DNA from: Rostratula benghalensis
Lineage: Eukaryota > Chordata > Aves > Charadriiformes > Rostratulidae
Length of the DNA stretch: 64,000 bases
NCBI GenBank assembly: GCA_013399305.1
Contig: VXAI01000082.1
Span: 2,047,620-2,111,619 of the forward strand
Direction of reading: 5' to 3'
Within the stretch, counting starts at the first letter, position 1; each line of letters opens with the position of its first letter. The notes under the pieces were generated by a model. That model did not search any database and was not told the origin of the DNA. It worked only from the letters and a program-made list of their open reading frames with translations. The position numbers were made by a program, and so were the translations under genes. Shown one piece after another: positions 54,801 to 63,342 of the stretch.

Positions 54801-57800
54801 AATGTTCCATTGAACTCCACCTAGTCTATTGAACTTCTTGTTTCAAAGAAATTCTCATTATGTTTCCTTAAGTCACTTTGATGGTTTTTCTTCAGGTTTA
54901 GAATATTTGCCCATGATACAACTTTTTCTGTGGTAGCTCCTATACTTCATATGTATATTATTTATTGTTTTTAAAGAGAAATCAAATATTCTTCTCCCAC
55001 TCCTCCCTTTACTTTCAACTACAGCTAAGCCTTTCATCTTTAATGATAGTTTTCTTTTGAAGAAATTCTGTCCTAATTGTTTTTCCTCCTAGCTTTGATA
55101 AAATGCTCTAAGATGGGGGTAGAGCTTGGATGTATTTGTTTAGTTTTTGTATTACTTGAGCTTACTGCCAGAAGCTTTGTAATTTCTTCAGTATCATCCA
55201 TAAATGCTGTTCTCAGAAGGTAGATCAACACTTTTATTCAAGCTGTACCCTGCAGAGTGCATCCTGAATACTGGTAGGGTTTTTTTTTTTTTATTTCCCC
55301 TCCGAAGCACAGATAATGTTTCCAGAAATAATAATGTTGGATGCTGTACACAGCTTCTTGTGATGATGATAATAGTTGAGATTCTAGGTCATTATGGCTT
55401 GACCTGAGAATTTTTTTTACTCATTAAAAAGAAGCATGGAGTTTCTTAACCTTGTAAAACTAATTTATATCCCTTTTTCTTTTTCACAGTAGTGCAGCAG
55501 AATGGGGGGAAAAATTACATTTTTTTTTTTAGAGATGTTCAAATGGAAAGATAAAGTTCATGAAAGGAAGTACAGAATTGATGAATTTACCACAGTGTCT
55601 ACAATTCAGATCTTTTAATTCAGATTTTTGTTCATTTACATTTCTCCGATCATGTCTGGTTTAAATACTTGTTTTGTAATGTTGGAACAGTCTAATAAAA
55701 ACACATAAAATACTTAGCTTTCCTTATGTTTTGGGCTACTTATAGTAAATAAATATTTTTCTCATAGATATATAATATATCAAGTTAGAAAACCTTGATG
55801 AAGTCAAAGTTATACTAAGTCAGACCTAGTGTGCAGTCCACAAGGGTCACATAAATTTAAAATTAATAGTTTTCTGTTTCATTCTTATATTTTTATTTTC
55901 AAAAAGCAAACTTCTTTTTATAAAAGAGACTTTTTTCCTTTTAGTTTAACTAGCATTTTTATACCTAGAAGCTACATCATCATTGCTTCGCTTGGACTTC
56001 ATTAAGATGTCTCCTGTGAACTCTTACTTTCTTAGTGTTCTGAAAGATATTCAAGTAAATGAAGCAGGGAATTATCAGTTTGATTATTTTGTTTGTTCCA
56101 AAGGAGTAAGGCCATTTTTAAAGAAATGTAAAATACATTTAAATCTGCTAGTTAAATATAGGCCCACATCCTGCAACTTATTTTTTCACATTAATCATAC
56201 AATGTATTTTGAGAGAAATCCACTTTTTTTTTTAATGAGTTGGACTATGTATCTCAAAATTTCAGAAAGATAAATGATATAATTCTGTGGGTTAGAACGT
56301 GATAAATTACATAGACTGCTCAGTTTGTGCATTTTCTGTGTTTGACAAATGAAAAATGTATCTTTGAGGAAAACAGATCTATAATAAAAAAATATTTGAA
56401 TTCTTCCACTTGCATTTTTAATCAAGATGCCTCTTACATTCTATCAGGAAACATGATGTACATACTAGTTTTAGACTTAAATTAGTCTAAACCCACCAGA
56501 ACTGAGCATGAATATGGACTGTAATGCTGTCTGGATTGGCCAGGTTATGAGTACTTGCAAGGTCCAGTGTGCAAACACACTGCGTATTCAGGATGGTTTT
56601 TTCCCCTCACGGAGATTATCTCATCCTCAGATTCCATTTTGAGAACTCAAATGTGAGAATTGGAACAACCATCCAAAAAAGAAGAGATAATTATTTTTTT
56701 TTCTAAAATATAGCAAAATATTAGGCAGTGAAAGTAATTTTTATTTTGTCTCTAGAGGAAAAAAATGCAGCAGAGTTGCTAAAAAGTTGTTTTTTCTGAA
56801 TTTTTTAAAAGAAATTTTATTAATTTTCTACATTTAAGGAAGCAAGAAGATATTGTTGCTCTCAACCCAGCAGGTGGCTGGCTTTCAAGAAAGTTCTTAC
56901 AAAAATTACATTTGAGCATTGATGCAGTAATTATATTTGAATAAAATTATTCTTTGTAAAGAAAGCTAATTTCATCAAATTTCTGTGTAATTTCTTGGCA
57001 AACTAAGTCACTGATGAATGTATGACAGTTTTGTCTGTGCATGATAAAGCATCTGTTTTAGTGATGCTCTGCTAAGAATATAATGCAATTACAAAATTCA
57101 AGTTACGATTGCAACATGTCTTTATATAAGATTTGGTCTCTTCTGAATTGGGATATGCACGCCTGTTTTCTTGAGAATGGGGCAATTATTTTCCAATTAA
57201 CATGCATGTTTTGCATAACATAGTACTTATTTTAGGCAACAATGTTGTAGATTAATAACATTTTTGGTAATAATATGCATAAGCAAGAGAAAAACTTTAT
57301 AACAGCTCCCAGTAGCATCATAGTAAGCAATTTAATGTACTTATTACAAACCTCTGCTGTTAAGGCTTCAGAAGCCAGCAGTAATAAAATTCATTCTTTG
57401 CTGAAAATGATCAAATTGGCTTTCCATACCTGCAATTTTTATTTCAAGCATTTCCAAGACGTGTTTATCTAATTAGCTTTGTAGCTTTATTCTGTTGACT
57501 TCTCAAAATTGAAATGATGTAGCTGTTGCTTTGTTCCATAAAAAAGAGCTACTCACTACCCTTTTCAATGACAGATTTATTAATGGAGCAATTCATCAGC
57601 TATTTTAAGTCAGTACAGGCCTGGTGAAGCTGCTAGAGCAGTGAGAACAGTGTCGGTGTACAAGAAAACAAGTGTGCATAAAAATGCATACATGATATAG
57701 TGCCTATTTTCACTGTAGTTTCTCCAGTTTGTGTTATTTGTAATGTTAAGGTAACTCTGATAGGATGTACCTGAGCATCTATTTTGCTGCATATTCAGAA

Positions 57801-60800
57801 GAATCCTCAGTTACATGTCAATCATAGTCATTCTCATAGGCTTGGTTAAATACGTGATGTAGGATAGAGCGTTCTCAAATTTATATTTAAAGCTATCCGG
57901 TACCTCACTGAATAGATACGCATACCTGTTCTGGGGGGGACGCTCATTTATGGTTCCAAGTAACTTGAGTTTAGTTCACAAAGACATAAAGGCCTTAGCC
58001 TGGATGAAGTCATAAGGACTTAATAAAATTTTTCAGAATTGGGCTAAGAAAGCGATATGTGGGGACACAGGGGTCTCCATTTCCCATTTTGGAAGGCCCG
58101 TTGCCTAGAAACGTTAAGCCGTAATAGTTTGAAGTTTCAGCAAACCTTTATTTTGATACTGTAAACATAATGCCAGCTTGTTTTGGCCTCACTTAGTCTG
58201 GGTTTTGAGTGGTTGGGGGGTTTTTTTGGTAGTGGTGGTGTTTTGGGGGCGGGGGGAGAGGGGGTGTTGGGGCATAGATCCGATTCTGTGGGACATTGTT
58301 AATGAGAGCAATTGACTAATCTATAGTGCGTACAGATTTTTCTAAAATTGGCTGCAGCCAGTGAGAATTGCTACTTGTGCTCCCAGAGTTGGGACCAAAT
58401 TGATGTGGCCACGTGAACTGGTGTGGTGAAGCCTCTCCCCAGGCCACAGGAAGTCAATTGCCAATCAGTTAGTGGCAGTGGCTCAAATCTGGGATTGAAT
58501 TAATACAATGGGAGAAATTATTGTATGCCGGTTATCTGTGTAACTTCATATCACAGAATCACAGACTATCAGGGATTGGAAGGAACGTTGTAAGATCATC
58601 CAGTCCAATCCCCCTGCCAGAGCAGGAACACCCAGATCAGGCCACACAGGAATGCGTCCAGACGGGTTTTGAATGTCTCCAGAGAAGGAGACTCCACCAC
58701 CTCTCTGGGCAGCCGTTCTGGTGCTCCATCACCCTCACTGTGAAGAAGTTTTTCCTCATATTTAAATGGAACCTCCTGTGTTCCAGCTTGCACCCATTGC
58801 CCCTTGTCCTATCATAGGCCGTCACTGAGAAGAGCCTGGCTCCATCTTCCTGACACTCACCCTTTACATATTTATAAACATTAATGAGGTCTGATGAAGT
58901 AATAACTCATCTTAACTTCCATTTATTTTTCAGATATTATTTTTATTTAGTTTTTCCCTCTACTCTCTTAGTACTTAGTTTCTCACCAAGTTGCTTAAAC
59001 CAGCCTTCTGGTCACTAGAGAGTATTTTTAGTAACCTTGCAGTACCCAAAAGAGTGGTGATGGTTTTTCCCTTCAGCACCTGGATCCTGAGTATATTCTT
59101 TGTCAGATGTTGCCAAACATATTCACTAGAGGAAGAAACAGAAGGTAATAGGTAACCATGACAAATTAGCCTAACTAGTTCAGTTTCTTGCTTGCATACT
59201 GCAGGAGCTCTCATTCTGTGAGCTTCATGTGGATATATGTTTTATTTTGAGAATGTAGTTCCTTGTGTTATTCAAACTGAAAATGAGAAGTTTACCATCT
59301 TGAGCTAAATAGGATATTATACAGCTTTCAGAGCACACTAAGGAAGGGTTTCCGAAGTGCATTCAGACAGACTGGCGTTAATGATGCTTGCGTTGCAGTG
59401 GGGTGATGCATAGTCTCCAGAATGGTGTTTTAAGACCATTATAATTCTAGAGAGACGACTTTTGGACTATCTGCTAGTCTAGGTCTGACATACAGTATGG
59501 TTGGTTATTGAAATGACGTATGGCAAGCCAGTTAGCAAGCCTTACAGGTCTTCTTGATCATACTTCCACAGTTGGGAACACTGATCTTTATTTTGTGGTT
59601 GTCTTTACTGTAGAGTCAAAAAAAAAAAAAAAAAAAAGAAAAAATTTTCTCGTCTAAACCAGTGAATTTCAACTAGGGAGTATCTGTACCAAGATTTTAA
59701 ATATTTTTTTGCTCCACAAATATTGTGGTACTTTAAACAATAATTTGGTCTTTTTCACTTCTTTTCTTCAGTGCACCAATGCCTTATCTAATCGGCGTTC
59801 ACCTAAGCTTAATAGAGGTAAGTTTACTATACACTTCTGTGTACTTGTAGGCGTGAGGGGTGTGTGCCATCAATAATAATTTTAACGGCAATGCTTCAGA
59901 AATAATCTCTGGTTTGTAGCATACATCATTACAAAATCTAAACTTCAGATGCTTCACAAAGTTAAAAAGTTCCCTCTTTGAAATCTTACTTTTAAAATGT
60001 TTTATGGAGACATGTAAGCACTATGTAACAATTTTTTTAATGTATCTATTTATTAGATTTATTATTTATTCTGTATCTATTTAATACCTCTATGATAGCT
60101 TTCTTCCTGCTTTTTCTGGTGGTTCAGCAACAGATTTTCCCAATAATAGGAGTGGTTAAAATTTATTTTGAAGTTGCCATCAATCAAATTTCAGTATCAT
60201 TCTGATTTCCCAGATAATTTACACTCCTGTCCCACTGAAAATGAGTCTAATATTCATCTCATGACATTCATAACTACTAATTTTAGAAATTAGTATTTCT
60301 TGCCAAAAACCAGGAGGTAACCTTCTCAGATTTAAACATACAGCAAAACAATAGAACTCACCTAAGCAGTGAGTCATAAATAGCTGGGTCATAAATAGCT
60401 TTGCTTCTTTTTGTAACCATTTCATAACACCATTAATCCTACATGTGTAGTCTGACTACCATGCAGAGTAGATAATTGATTTGGGAAGTTTATTTGATTT
60501 ACACTTCTGCTAAAGCCGTTTCTAAGGATCAATTCACATTTGCTAAGCTGCTGAGGTGGATTCTCCCCCAGTCTGAGCCACTAGCACTTTTGTGTTTCCA
60601 GAAAAGAGCCTTTTATTATGTACACTTCTTAACTCCAGGTATAGCTTTCTGTTCTCTCAAATCAAGGTCACATGATCTGCATACATTGATTGTAATATCT
60701 TGATTAGGATCTTTTTTCTTATTCCATCAGAAAATAAAGGAACAGAAAGCTTTGCTCTGAAAAGAAGTAATTCAGTTCCTTCTGGAATGATTTCCTGGAC

Positions 60801-61987
60801 CACACTATTATGTATTACTGTAGCATTTTTTTCCTGTGTTGTGGTTTAACCCCAGCTGGCAACTAGGACCATGCAGCCATTCACTCACTTTCCCCCACAC
60901 GTCCAGTAGGGTAGGGAGAAGAGGGAGAAAAAAAAAGAAAACACCACCCACCTTGTGGGTTGACACAAAGACAGTTTAATAGACCAGTAATGGGAGAGAA
61001 GAATATGAATAATGGTAAACAAATATACAATATGAAGTGATGCAAAAACAATTGCTATCATCACCTCATGATTGATTGCCCAGCCTCTCCAAAGCAGCGA
61101 TTGCAGATCCCTTCCCCCTGGCCAACCCCCATTTATATACTGAGCATGATGTCTGAGGTATGGAATATTCCCTTCCCCAGTTTGTCCTGTCTCTGCTCCC
61201 TCTCAGCTTCTATGGGAAGCTGAAAAAGTCCTTGACTTACTATAAACAATACTTAGCAACAACTAAAACAATATGTGTTATCAACATTATTCTCATACTA
61301 CATCCAAAACACAGCAGCTACTAGAAAGGAAATTATCACAACTGAAACCAGGACATCCTGAAAGGAACAAATTGTTTAATACTTATCTGCTAATCAAGTT
61401 CATTGACAAAAGATTGTTTCATCCATTCTTCTATAATGCTAGTAGTTATCACATACCTGGGACTTAAATAAATCTGCAAATAATTGAATTGTTTTCTCTG
61501 GTTTTCATTTGATTATATGTTTAACATCCTATCTTTCACAAATGTGAGAGAACGAGATGTTATTGTAGTATATGCATAGTTCCAATATATTTAACTGTGT
61601 TTTGTGTAAATCTTGGCTTTCAAGAATTTATTTCTTGAATATGATTTTATTTCAGAGATTATTAATATAACCTTACTGTTTGATGAAGAGGAAGTGTTTT
61701 TAACTGCTACACAGAATCCTGTGCCTAATTCACAAATCCTACATCTAAAGCTGAAAATGTTGGGTTTTGCCATTATTGTCTTTTGTAAAAGAATCATTTC
61801 TAATCTAGCACATTATGAGAAAAATGTACTTCAGGAGAATGCCATAATAAAATGCCTTTCCATAGTATTTTTTTCCTCTTGACAGAGAGTAAAAAATAGA
61901 TCACTGGAGGATGTGGTTTTGCTAAATGTTGACACAAACACTCTAGAAACCCCTTTTAATGACCTGAACAACCTACCTGGTGAAGTG
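12833..61987 (+). CDS. DENND1B: DENND1B, RAB35 exchange factor (internal part, 9 exons)
   Basis: The gene spans this interval as nine spliced exons and is incomplete at both ends. DENND1 proteins exchange GDP for GTP on RAB35 through the DENN domain and act in endocytic recycling, linked to clathrin coats by a C-terminal tail that is not present here. Joined exons give about 245 residues. Landmarks in order are [113 protein letters not shown] and [20 protein letters not shown]1B is preferred over DENND1A because of [22 protein letters not shown] and [13 protein letters not shown]; this comparison is from memory of the mammalian proteins. Every splice site is AG/GT and phases agree across all eight junctions. 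There is no frameshift or stop, so the gene looks functional. The N-terminal 42 or so codons and the region after NNLPGEV are missing only because of the window edges. Confidence 0.94.
12883..21598 (+). other. DENND1B intron between exons 1 and 2
   Basis: This 8.7-kb intron has donor gtatgtgt and acceptor tttttcag. It is mostly anonymous AT-rich sequence. A locally GC-richer patch lies at about 19765-19965 and a 78-base gap of N at 20503-20580. The antisense 126-codon frame at 14228-14608 has no recognisable family and is treated as chance. No transposable element was recognised by eye. Confidence 0.75.
20503..20580. other. Assembly gap, 78 N
   Basis: A run of N lies in the intron before exon 2 and is followed at once by a run of A, suggesting that a homopolymer stopped assembly. 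No exon is interrupted, since the exon phases on both sides agree. Confidence 0.98.
21599..21718 (+). CDS. DENND1B: DENND1B coding exon 2 of window
   Basis: This 120-nt exon follows the acceptor tttttcag and ends at the donor gtaagttg. The first base finishes an Arg codon and the last two bases begin a Ser codon. The frame runs from GTG at 21600 and reads [19 protein letters not shown], then [20 protein letters not shown]. It is the central strand-rich part of the uDENN lobe and is nearly identical to the mammalian protein as remembered. Open frames in other phases here are shadows. Confidence 0.96.
22322..22346. repeat. 25-nt perfect inverted repeat
   Basis: The arms ccttttaattaa (22322-22333) and ttaattaaaagg (22335-22346) are exact reverse complements around a single central A. 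A second near-palindrome, gctttaattaaaagc, follows at 22353-22367. Several TAATTA homeodomain-type cores are packed here. Confidence 0.85.
22873..22896. repeat. (AAT)8 microsatellite
   Basis: Eight uninterrupted AAT units are present, with A-rich flanks. Confidence 0.95.
30006..30075 (+). CDS. DENND1B: DENND1B coding exon 3 of window
   Basis: This 70-nt exon lies between acceptor ctcctcctattttag and donor gtaatttt. The first base completes the split Ser codon; then 23 codons read [20 protein letters not shown] followed by KEQ, ending on a codon boundary. The [11 protein letters not shown] wording favours DENND1B over DENND1A, which I remember as FYKLLNILADY. Confidence 0.96.
30076..31636 (+). 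other. DENND1B intron between exons 3 and 4
   Basis: This 1.56-kb intron is the shortest fully seen in the window. It has donor gtaatttt and a weak acceptor (attccctatag). A run of A lies at about 30688-30702. Open frames on both strands at 30946-31345 overlap one another and have no family resemblance. Nothing else was seen. Confidence 0.75.
31637..31717 (+). CDS. DENND1B: DENND1B coding exon 4 of window
   Basis: This 81-nt, 27-codon exon is in phase 0 at both ends. It reads [16 protein letters not shown], then [18 protein letters not shown] matches the linker between the uDENN and central DENN lobes. The acceptor, attccctatag, has a poor pyrimidine tract, while the donor gtaagtat is strong. 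The frame stays open for 87 more codons past the donor (see findings). Skipping the exon would keep the frame. Confidence 0.94.
31718..36274 (+). other. DENND1B intron between exons 4 and 5
   Basis: This 4.6-kb intron has donor gtaagtat and acceptor ccccattgattag. Its first 261 bases continue the exon 4 frame without a stop (see findings). A T/G low-complexity tract is at 33601-33651. The part from about 34900 to 36000 is very AT-rich. No transposable element was recognised. Confidence 0.75.
33601..33651. repeat. T/G low-complexity tract
   Basis: The tract is made almost only of T and G, with T-runs and three TTTG units. Frames read through it (for example the F-rich stretch) are composition artefacts. 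Confidence 0.9.
36275..36328 (+). CDS. DENND1B: DENND1B coding exon 5 of window
   Basis: This 54-nt exon encodes exactly 18 codons, [18 protein letters not shown], with phase 0 at both ends. It follows the acceptor ccccattgattag and precedes the donor gtaagtat. HSYF and GLPTIPES are the conserved words at the start of the central DENN lobe. Confidence 0.95.
36780..36824. repeat. T/G low-complexity tract
   Basis: T-runs alternate with G-runs (ttcttggggtttttttttt and a later T-run). It resembles the other G/T mosaics in the window. Confidence 0.8.
39532..39569. other. Assembly gap, 38 N
   Basis: A run of N lies 94 bases upstream of exon 6, in the intron. The branch point and acceptor region of exon 6 appear to lie after the gap. 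Confidence 0.98.
39664..39774 (+). CDS. DENND1B: DENND1B coding exon 6 of window
   Basis: This 111-nt, 37-codon exon is in phase 0 at both ends. It begins [20 protein letters not shown] and continues [17 protein letters not shown]. It is the best conserved part of the central DENN lobe, which in DENND1B contributes to the RAB35-binding side. The acceptor atttatttaaacag is weak in pyrimidines and the donor gtaagtac is strong. A gap of 38 N lies 94 bases upstream, in the intron, so the exon itself is not affected. Confidence 0.96.
41438..41519. repeat. A/C mosaic low-complexity tract
   Basis: About 80 bases consist almost only of A- and C-runs with very few G or T. No known element was recognised next to it. 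Confidence 0.8.
45981..46020. repeat. A/C mosaic low-complexity tract
   Basis: The tract runs caaaccccaaacaaacaaac and then A-rich with AC steps. Composition is like that at 41438 and 47579. Confidence 0.8.
47579..47633. repeat. A/C mosaic low-complexity tract
   Basis: Ten A are followed by alternating A- and C-runs (aaaccaaaacgaaaaaacccc and onward) with almost no T or G. Confidence 0.8.
49619..49774 (+). other. Candidate hidden terminal exon (unproven)
   Basis: A good acceptor (catacttttcttacag) is followed by 51 open codons and a TAG at 49772-49774, and an ATTAAA hexamer lies at 49784-49789. The open frame begins at the first base after AG, which is in frame with exon 6 because that exon ends in phase 0. 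It starts [15 protein letters not shown] do not recognise the peptide. It may be chance. Confidence 0.2.
53706..53806 (+). CDS. DENND1B: DENND1B coding exon 7 of window
   Basis: This 101-nt exon lies between the acceptor tatttttatttttag and the donor gtaagatg. It gives 33 codons, [12 protein letters not shown] then [20 protein letters not shown] and C, plus two bases of a Cys codon. The second half is the DENN-family signature [10 protein letters not shown]. The first half differs from the mammalian CIHGSAALL that I remember at several adjacent sites, which is noted in the findings. Confidence 0.95.
58245..58272 (+). other. G-quadruplex motif in intron
   Basis: Four G-runs of 5, 6, 5 and 4 bases are separated by loops of 1, 3 and 4 bases, meeting the usual four-run rule with G-tracts of at least four. 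It lies on the sense strand, so it could fold in DNA or in the DENND1B pre-mRNA. It sits about 280 bases upstream of the CR1. Confidence 0.75.
58549..58892 (-). mobile_element. CR1 LINE, 5'-truncated 3' tail
   Basis: This 344-bp segment is a 5'-truncated chicken-repeat-1 non-LTR retrotransposon. On the + strand it begins tcacagaatcacagactatc, the reverse complement of the short ATTCTRTGA-type repeat that ends CR1 elements. It then runs through the typical ggattggaagga, catccagtccaatccccctg, gagactccaccac, gaagtttttcctcat, agagcctggctccatc and tttataaacatt words. Only 3'-end sequence is present and no reverse-transcriptase part remains. The element is antisense to DENND1B. Wording looks closest to a CR1-Y/J type subfamily, but that is uncertain. 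The right border, where truncation occurred, is approximate. No target-site duplication is expected for CR1. Confidence 0.93.
59618..59637. repeat. Run of 20 A
   Basis: Twenty A in a row lie about 135 bases before exon 8. I found no retrocopy or target duplication next to it, so it is treated as a simple homopolymer. Confidence 0.9.
59772..59817 (+). CDS. DENND1B: DENND1B coding exon 8 of window
   Basis: This 46-nt exon follows the acceptor cacttcttttcttcag and ends at the donor gtaagttt. The first base completes a Cys codon; the next 15 codons read [24 protein letters not shown] is the conserved motif straight after the PPHLLDYC segment. Its small size means it would be missed by length-based gene finding, but the phase fits both neighbours exactly. 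Confidence 0.95.
60832..60836. repeat. Target-site duplication, left copy
   Basis: The five bases tcctg directly before the LTR are repeated directly after it at 61356-61360. This marks the integration site. Confidence 0.88.
60975..60980 (-). promoter_or_regulatory. LTR polyadenylation signal
   Basis: The minus strand reads attaaa, about 150 bases downstream of the TATA box in the same orientation, matching the R-region position in this LTR family. Being antisense, it should not end DENND1B transcripts. Confidence 0.6.
61131..61140 (-). promoter_or_regulatory. LTR TATA box
   Basis: The minus strand reads gtatataaat, a TATA box placed about 215 bases into the LTR, as expected at the end of U3. 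Whether it still drives transcription cannot be told from sequence. Confidence 0.7.
61356..61360. repeat. Target-site duplication, right copy
   Basis: The five bases tcctg directly after the LTR end match the left copy exactly, which defines both LTR borders to the base. Confidence 0.88.
61886..61987 (+). CDS. DENND1B: DENND1B coding exon 9 of window (last seen)
   Basis: This 102-nt, 34-codon exon is in phase 0 at both ends, with acceptor tttcctcttgacag and donor gtgagtct. It reads [20 protein letters not shown], then [14 protein letters not shown]. It corresponds to the end of the central DENN lobe. The next exon, which should carry the start of the dDENN lobe, is not found before base 64000. 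Confidence 0.95.
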
Positions 61988-63302
61988 GTGAGTCTTACAG
62001 ATATTTCATTCTTTCTTTTTTTGTATAGATGCTTGAATTACTAGAAGTTATTTTTGCCTGTTTTTGCTAACTGCTGTAAAAGTAATAAGGGGGTGAAAAG
62101 CACCAAGTGCAGACCCCTATATTTGAGATTTTTACCTTTTTGACAGCTGAGGAGATGTTGAATGGAACATCATATTCCTTATTGTAAAAGTAGGATCATA
62201 ATTATAAAGCTAGCTGCATTCATTAGGCATAGCTGCTTTAAACGCAAGAGTCTCTTCATCTCATCTTAATCATTATATTACAAAGTAGGCATTGCTGTCT
62301 GCCTAGTGGCATGTCTTGCAAAAGAACGAGAGAGTTTTTGAAGGCAAAAAGAAGAAGGGGGCCAATTATCGGCTTCTGCTTCCCTGCCACCTGCCAGCGC
62401 TTTCCTTTTAATTAATGATCTGATGGCACTGGTCAATATAATAAGAAATGCTTGTACAGTTGGGGTCAGAAAATTCAGGCTTTGATCTTCTTCAACTTTC
62501 TGAAACATTTATTTGTTTTCTCTAAATTATTTCAGTTTTATTTTAATCTCTTCTATCCTGCTGAGGGCTGCGTGAATGAAAACCTATACTGTTTGTCATT
62601 TGCTTTGGCAGAGCAAAGACTGCTTACTTAGAATTCTATTTGTAAATTAAACTGCAAACCCAGTTTGTCATAAAAGACATCTGATCCTTTTGAAATGACG
62701 AAAACTGTCTTTTGTCTGTAAAGGATGATAAATTAAGTGCCAGTTCTTTCTGGACTTTGATCTTCCAGAAGGTGTCGTGTCCCCCCTCTTCCCAACCCCC
62801 TCACCCACTCCCTTTTTTTTTTTTCTTATTGCCTATAGGGGAACATACTCTGTATATAATTTTTAAATAGTCACAGAATTCACTTACTTTGTTTTTCCCA
62901 GTAGAGCTCTAAAAGAGTATCATTGTGAAACCACTGTTTTGATTATTTAGTTATAGATGCTTAAGCTATCACAAATGGTTGTCAGCACAAAGAATTTCAT
63001 ATCAAAATGTGAAATCAAAGAGTTACATTTTCTGTAATTGTAAATCATAAACTGTCTTAATTGAAGTAAGGCATATTATGACTTACCATGACATCCTATG
63101 TCTTTTTTTTTTTGTTGGTAATTTGTATATATATTGTTATAATAGAAATCAAACTCTTGATGATTATAATAATGTAAGTTCCCTTTGATTTTAATGATGT
63201 TAAAATCTAAACTTTTTATAGATCATCTGGTCAGTCTTTGGACTCAGTATCAATATCAGAAAATTGTTCTGATGTTTTGTGATTTTATGTTAGTGCATGA
63301 AA

Positions 63303-63342
<40 letters not shown>

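Larger units (their letters stand above)
53807..59771 (+). other. DENND1B intron between exons 7 and 8
   Basis: This 6.0-kb intron has donor gtaagatg and a strong pyrimidine acceptor. It contains a G-quadruplex motif at 58245-58272, an antisense CR1 tail at 58549-58892 and a run of 20 A at 59618-59637, about 135 bases before exon 8. The rest is AT-rich with nothing recognised. Confidence 0.75.
60837..61355 (-). mobile_element. Solo LTR of an avian ERVL-like endogenous retrovirus
   Basis: This 519-bp element begins TG and ends CA and is flanked by an exact 5-bp duplication, tcctg, at 60832-60836 and 61356-61360. No internal retroviral genes lie nearby, so it is a solo LTR left by recombination between two LTRs. 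The right end (ctgaaaccaggaca) and left end (tgttgtggtttaaccccag) match an LTR family abundant in neoavian genomes, from memory. Minus-strand signals fix the orientation: a TATA box at 61131-61140 and an ATTAAA at 60975-60980 downstream of it. The 5-bp duplication fits class III (ERVL-type) integration. It lies antisense within a DENND1B intron. Confidence 0.92.
59818..61885 (+). other. DENND1B intron between exons 8 and 9
   Basis: This 2.07-kb intron has donor gtaagttt and acceptor tcctcttgacag. A quarter of it is the antisense solo LTR at 60837-61355. Outside the LTR it is AT-rich. The open frame reaching 61882 on the + strand is a shadow that ends just before exon 9. Confidence 0.78.

Noticed and set aside
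58521..58825. Frames on both strands around 58521-58825
   Set aside because: They are translations of the CR1 3' tail, which is not the reverse-transcriptase region. Not host genes.
59618..59637. Poly(A) run as the tail of a processed pseudogene
   Set aside because: No coding-like sequence precedes it and no target-site duplication was found around it.
61273..61467. Open frame across the right end of the LTR
   Set aside because: It starts inside the LTR U3 and runs into flanking intron. It matches no retroviral protein.
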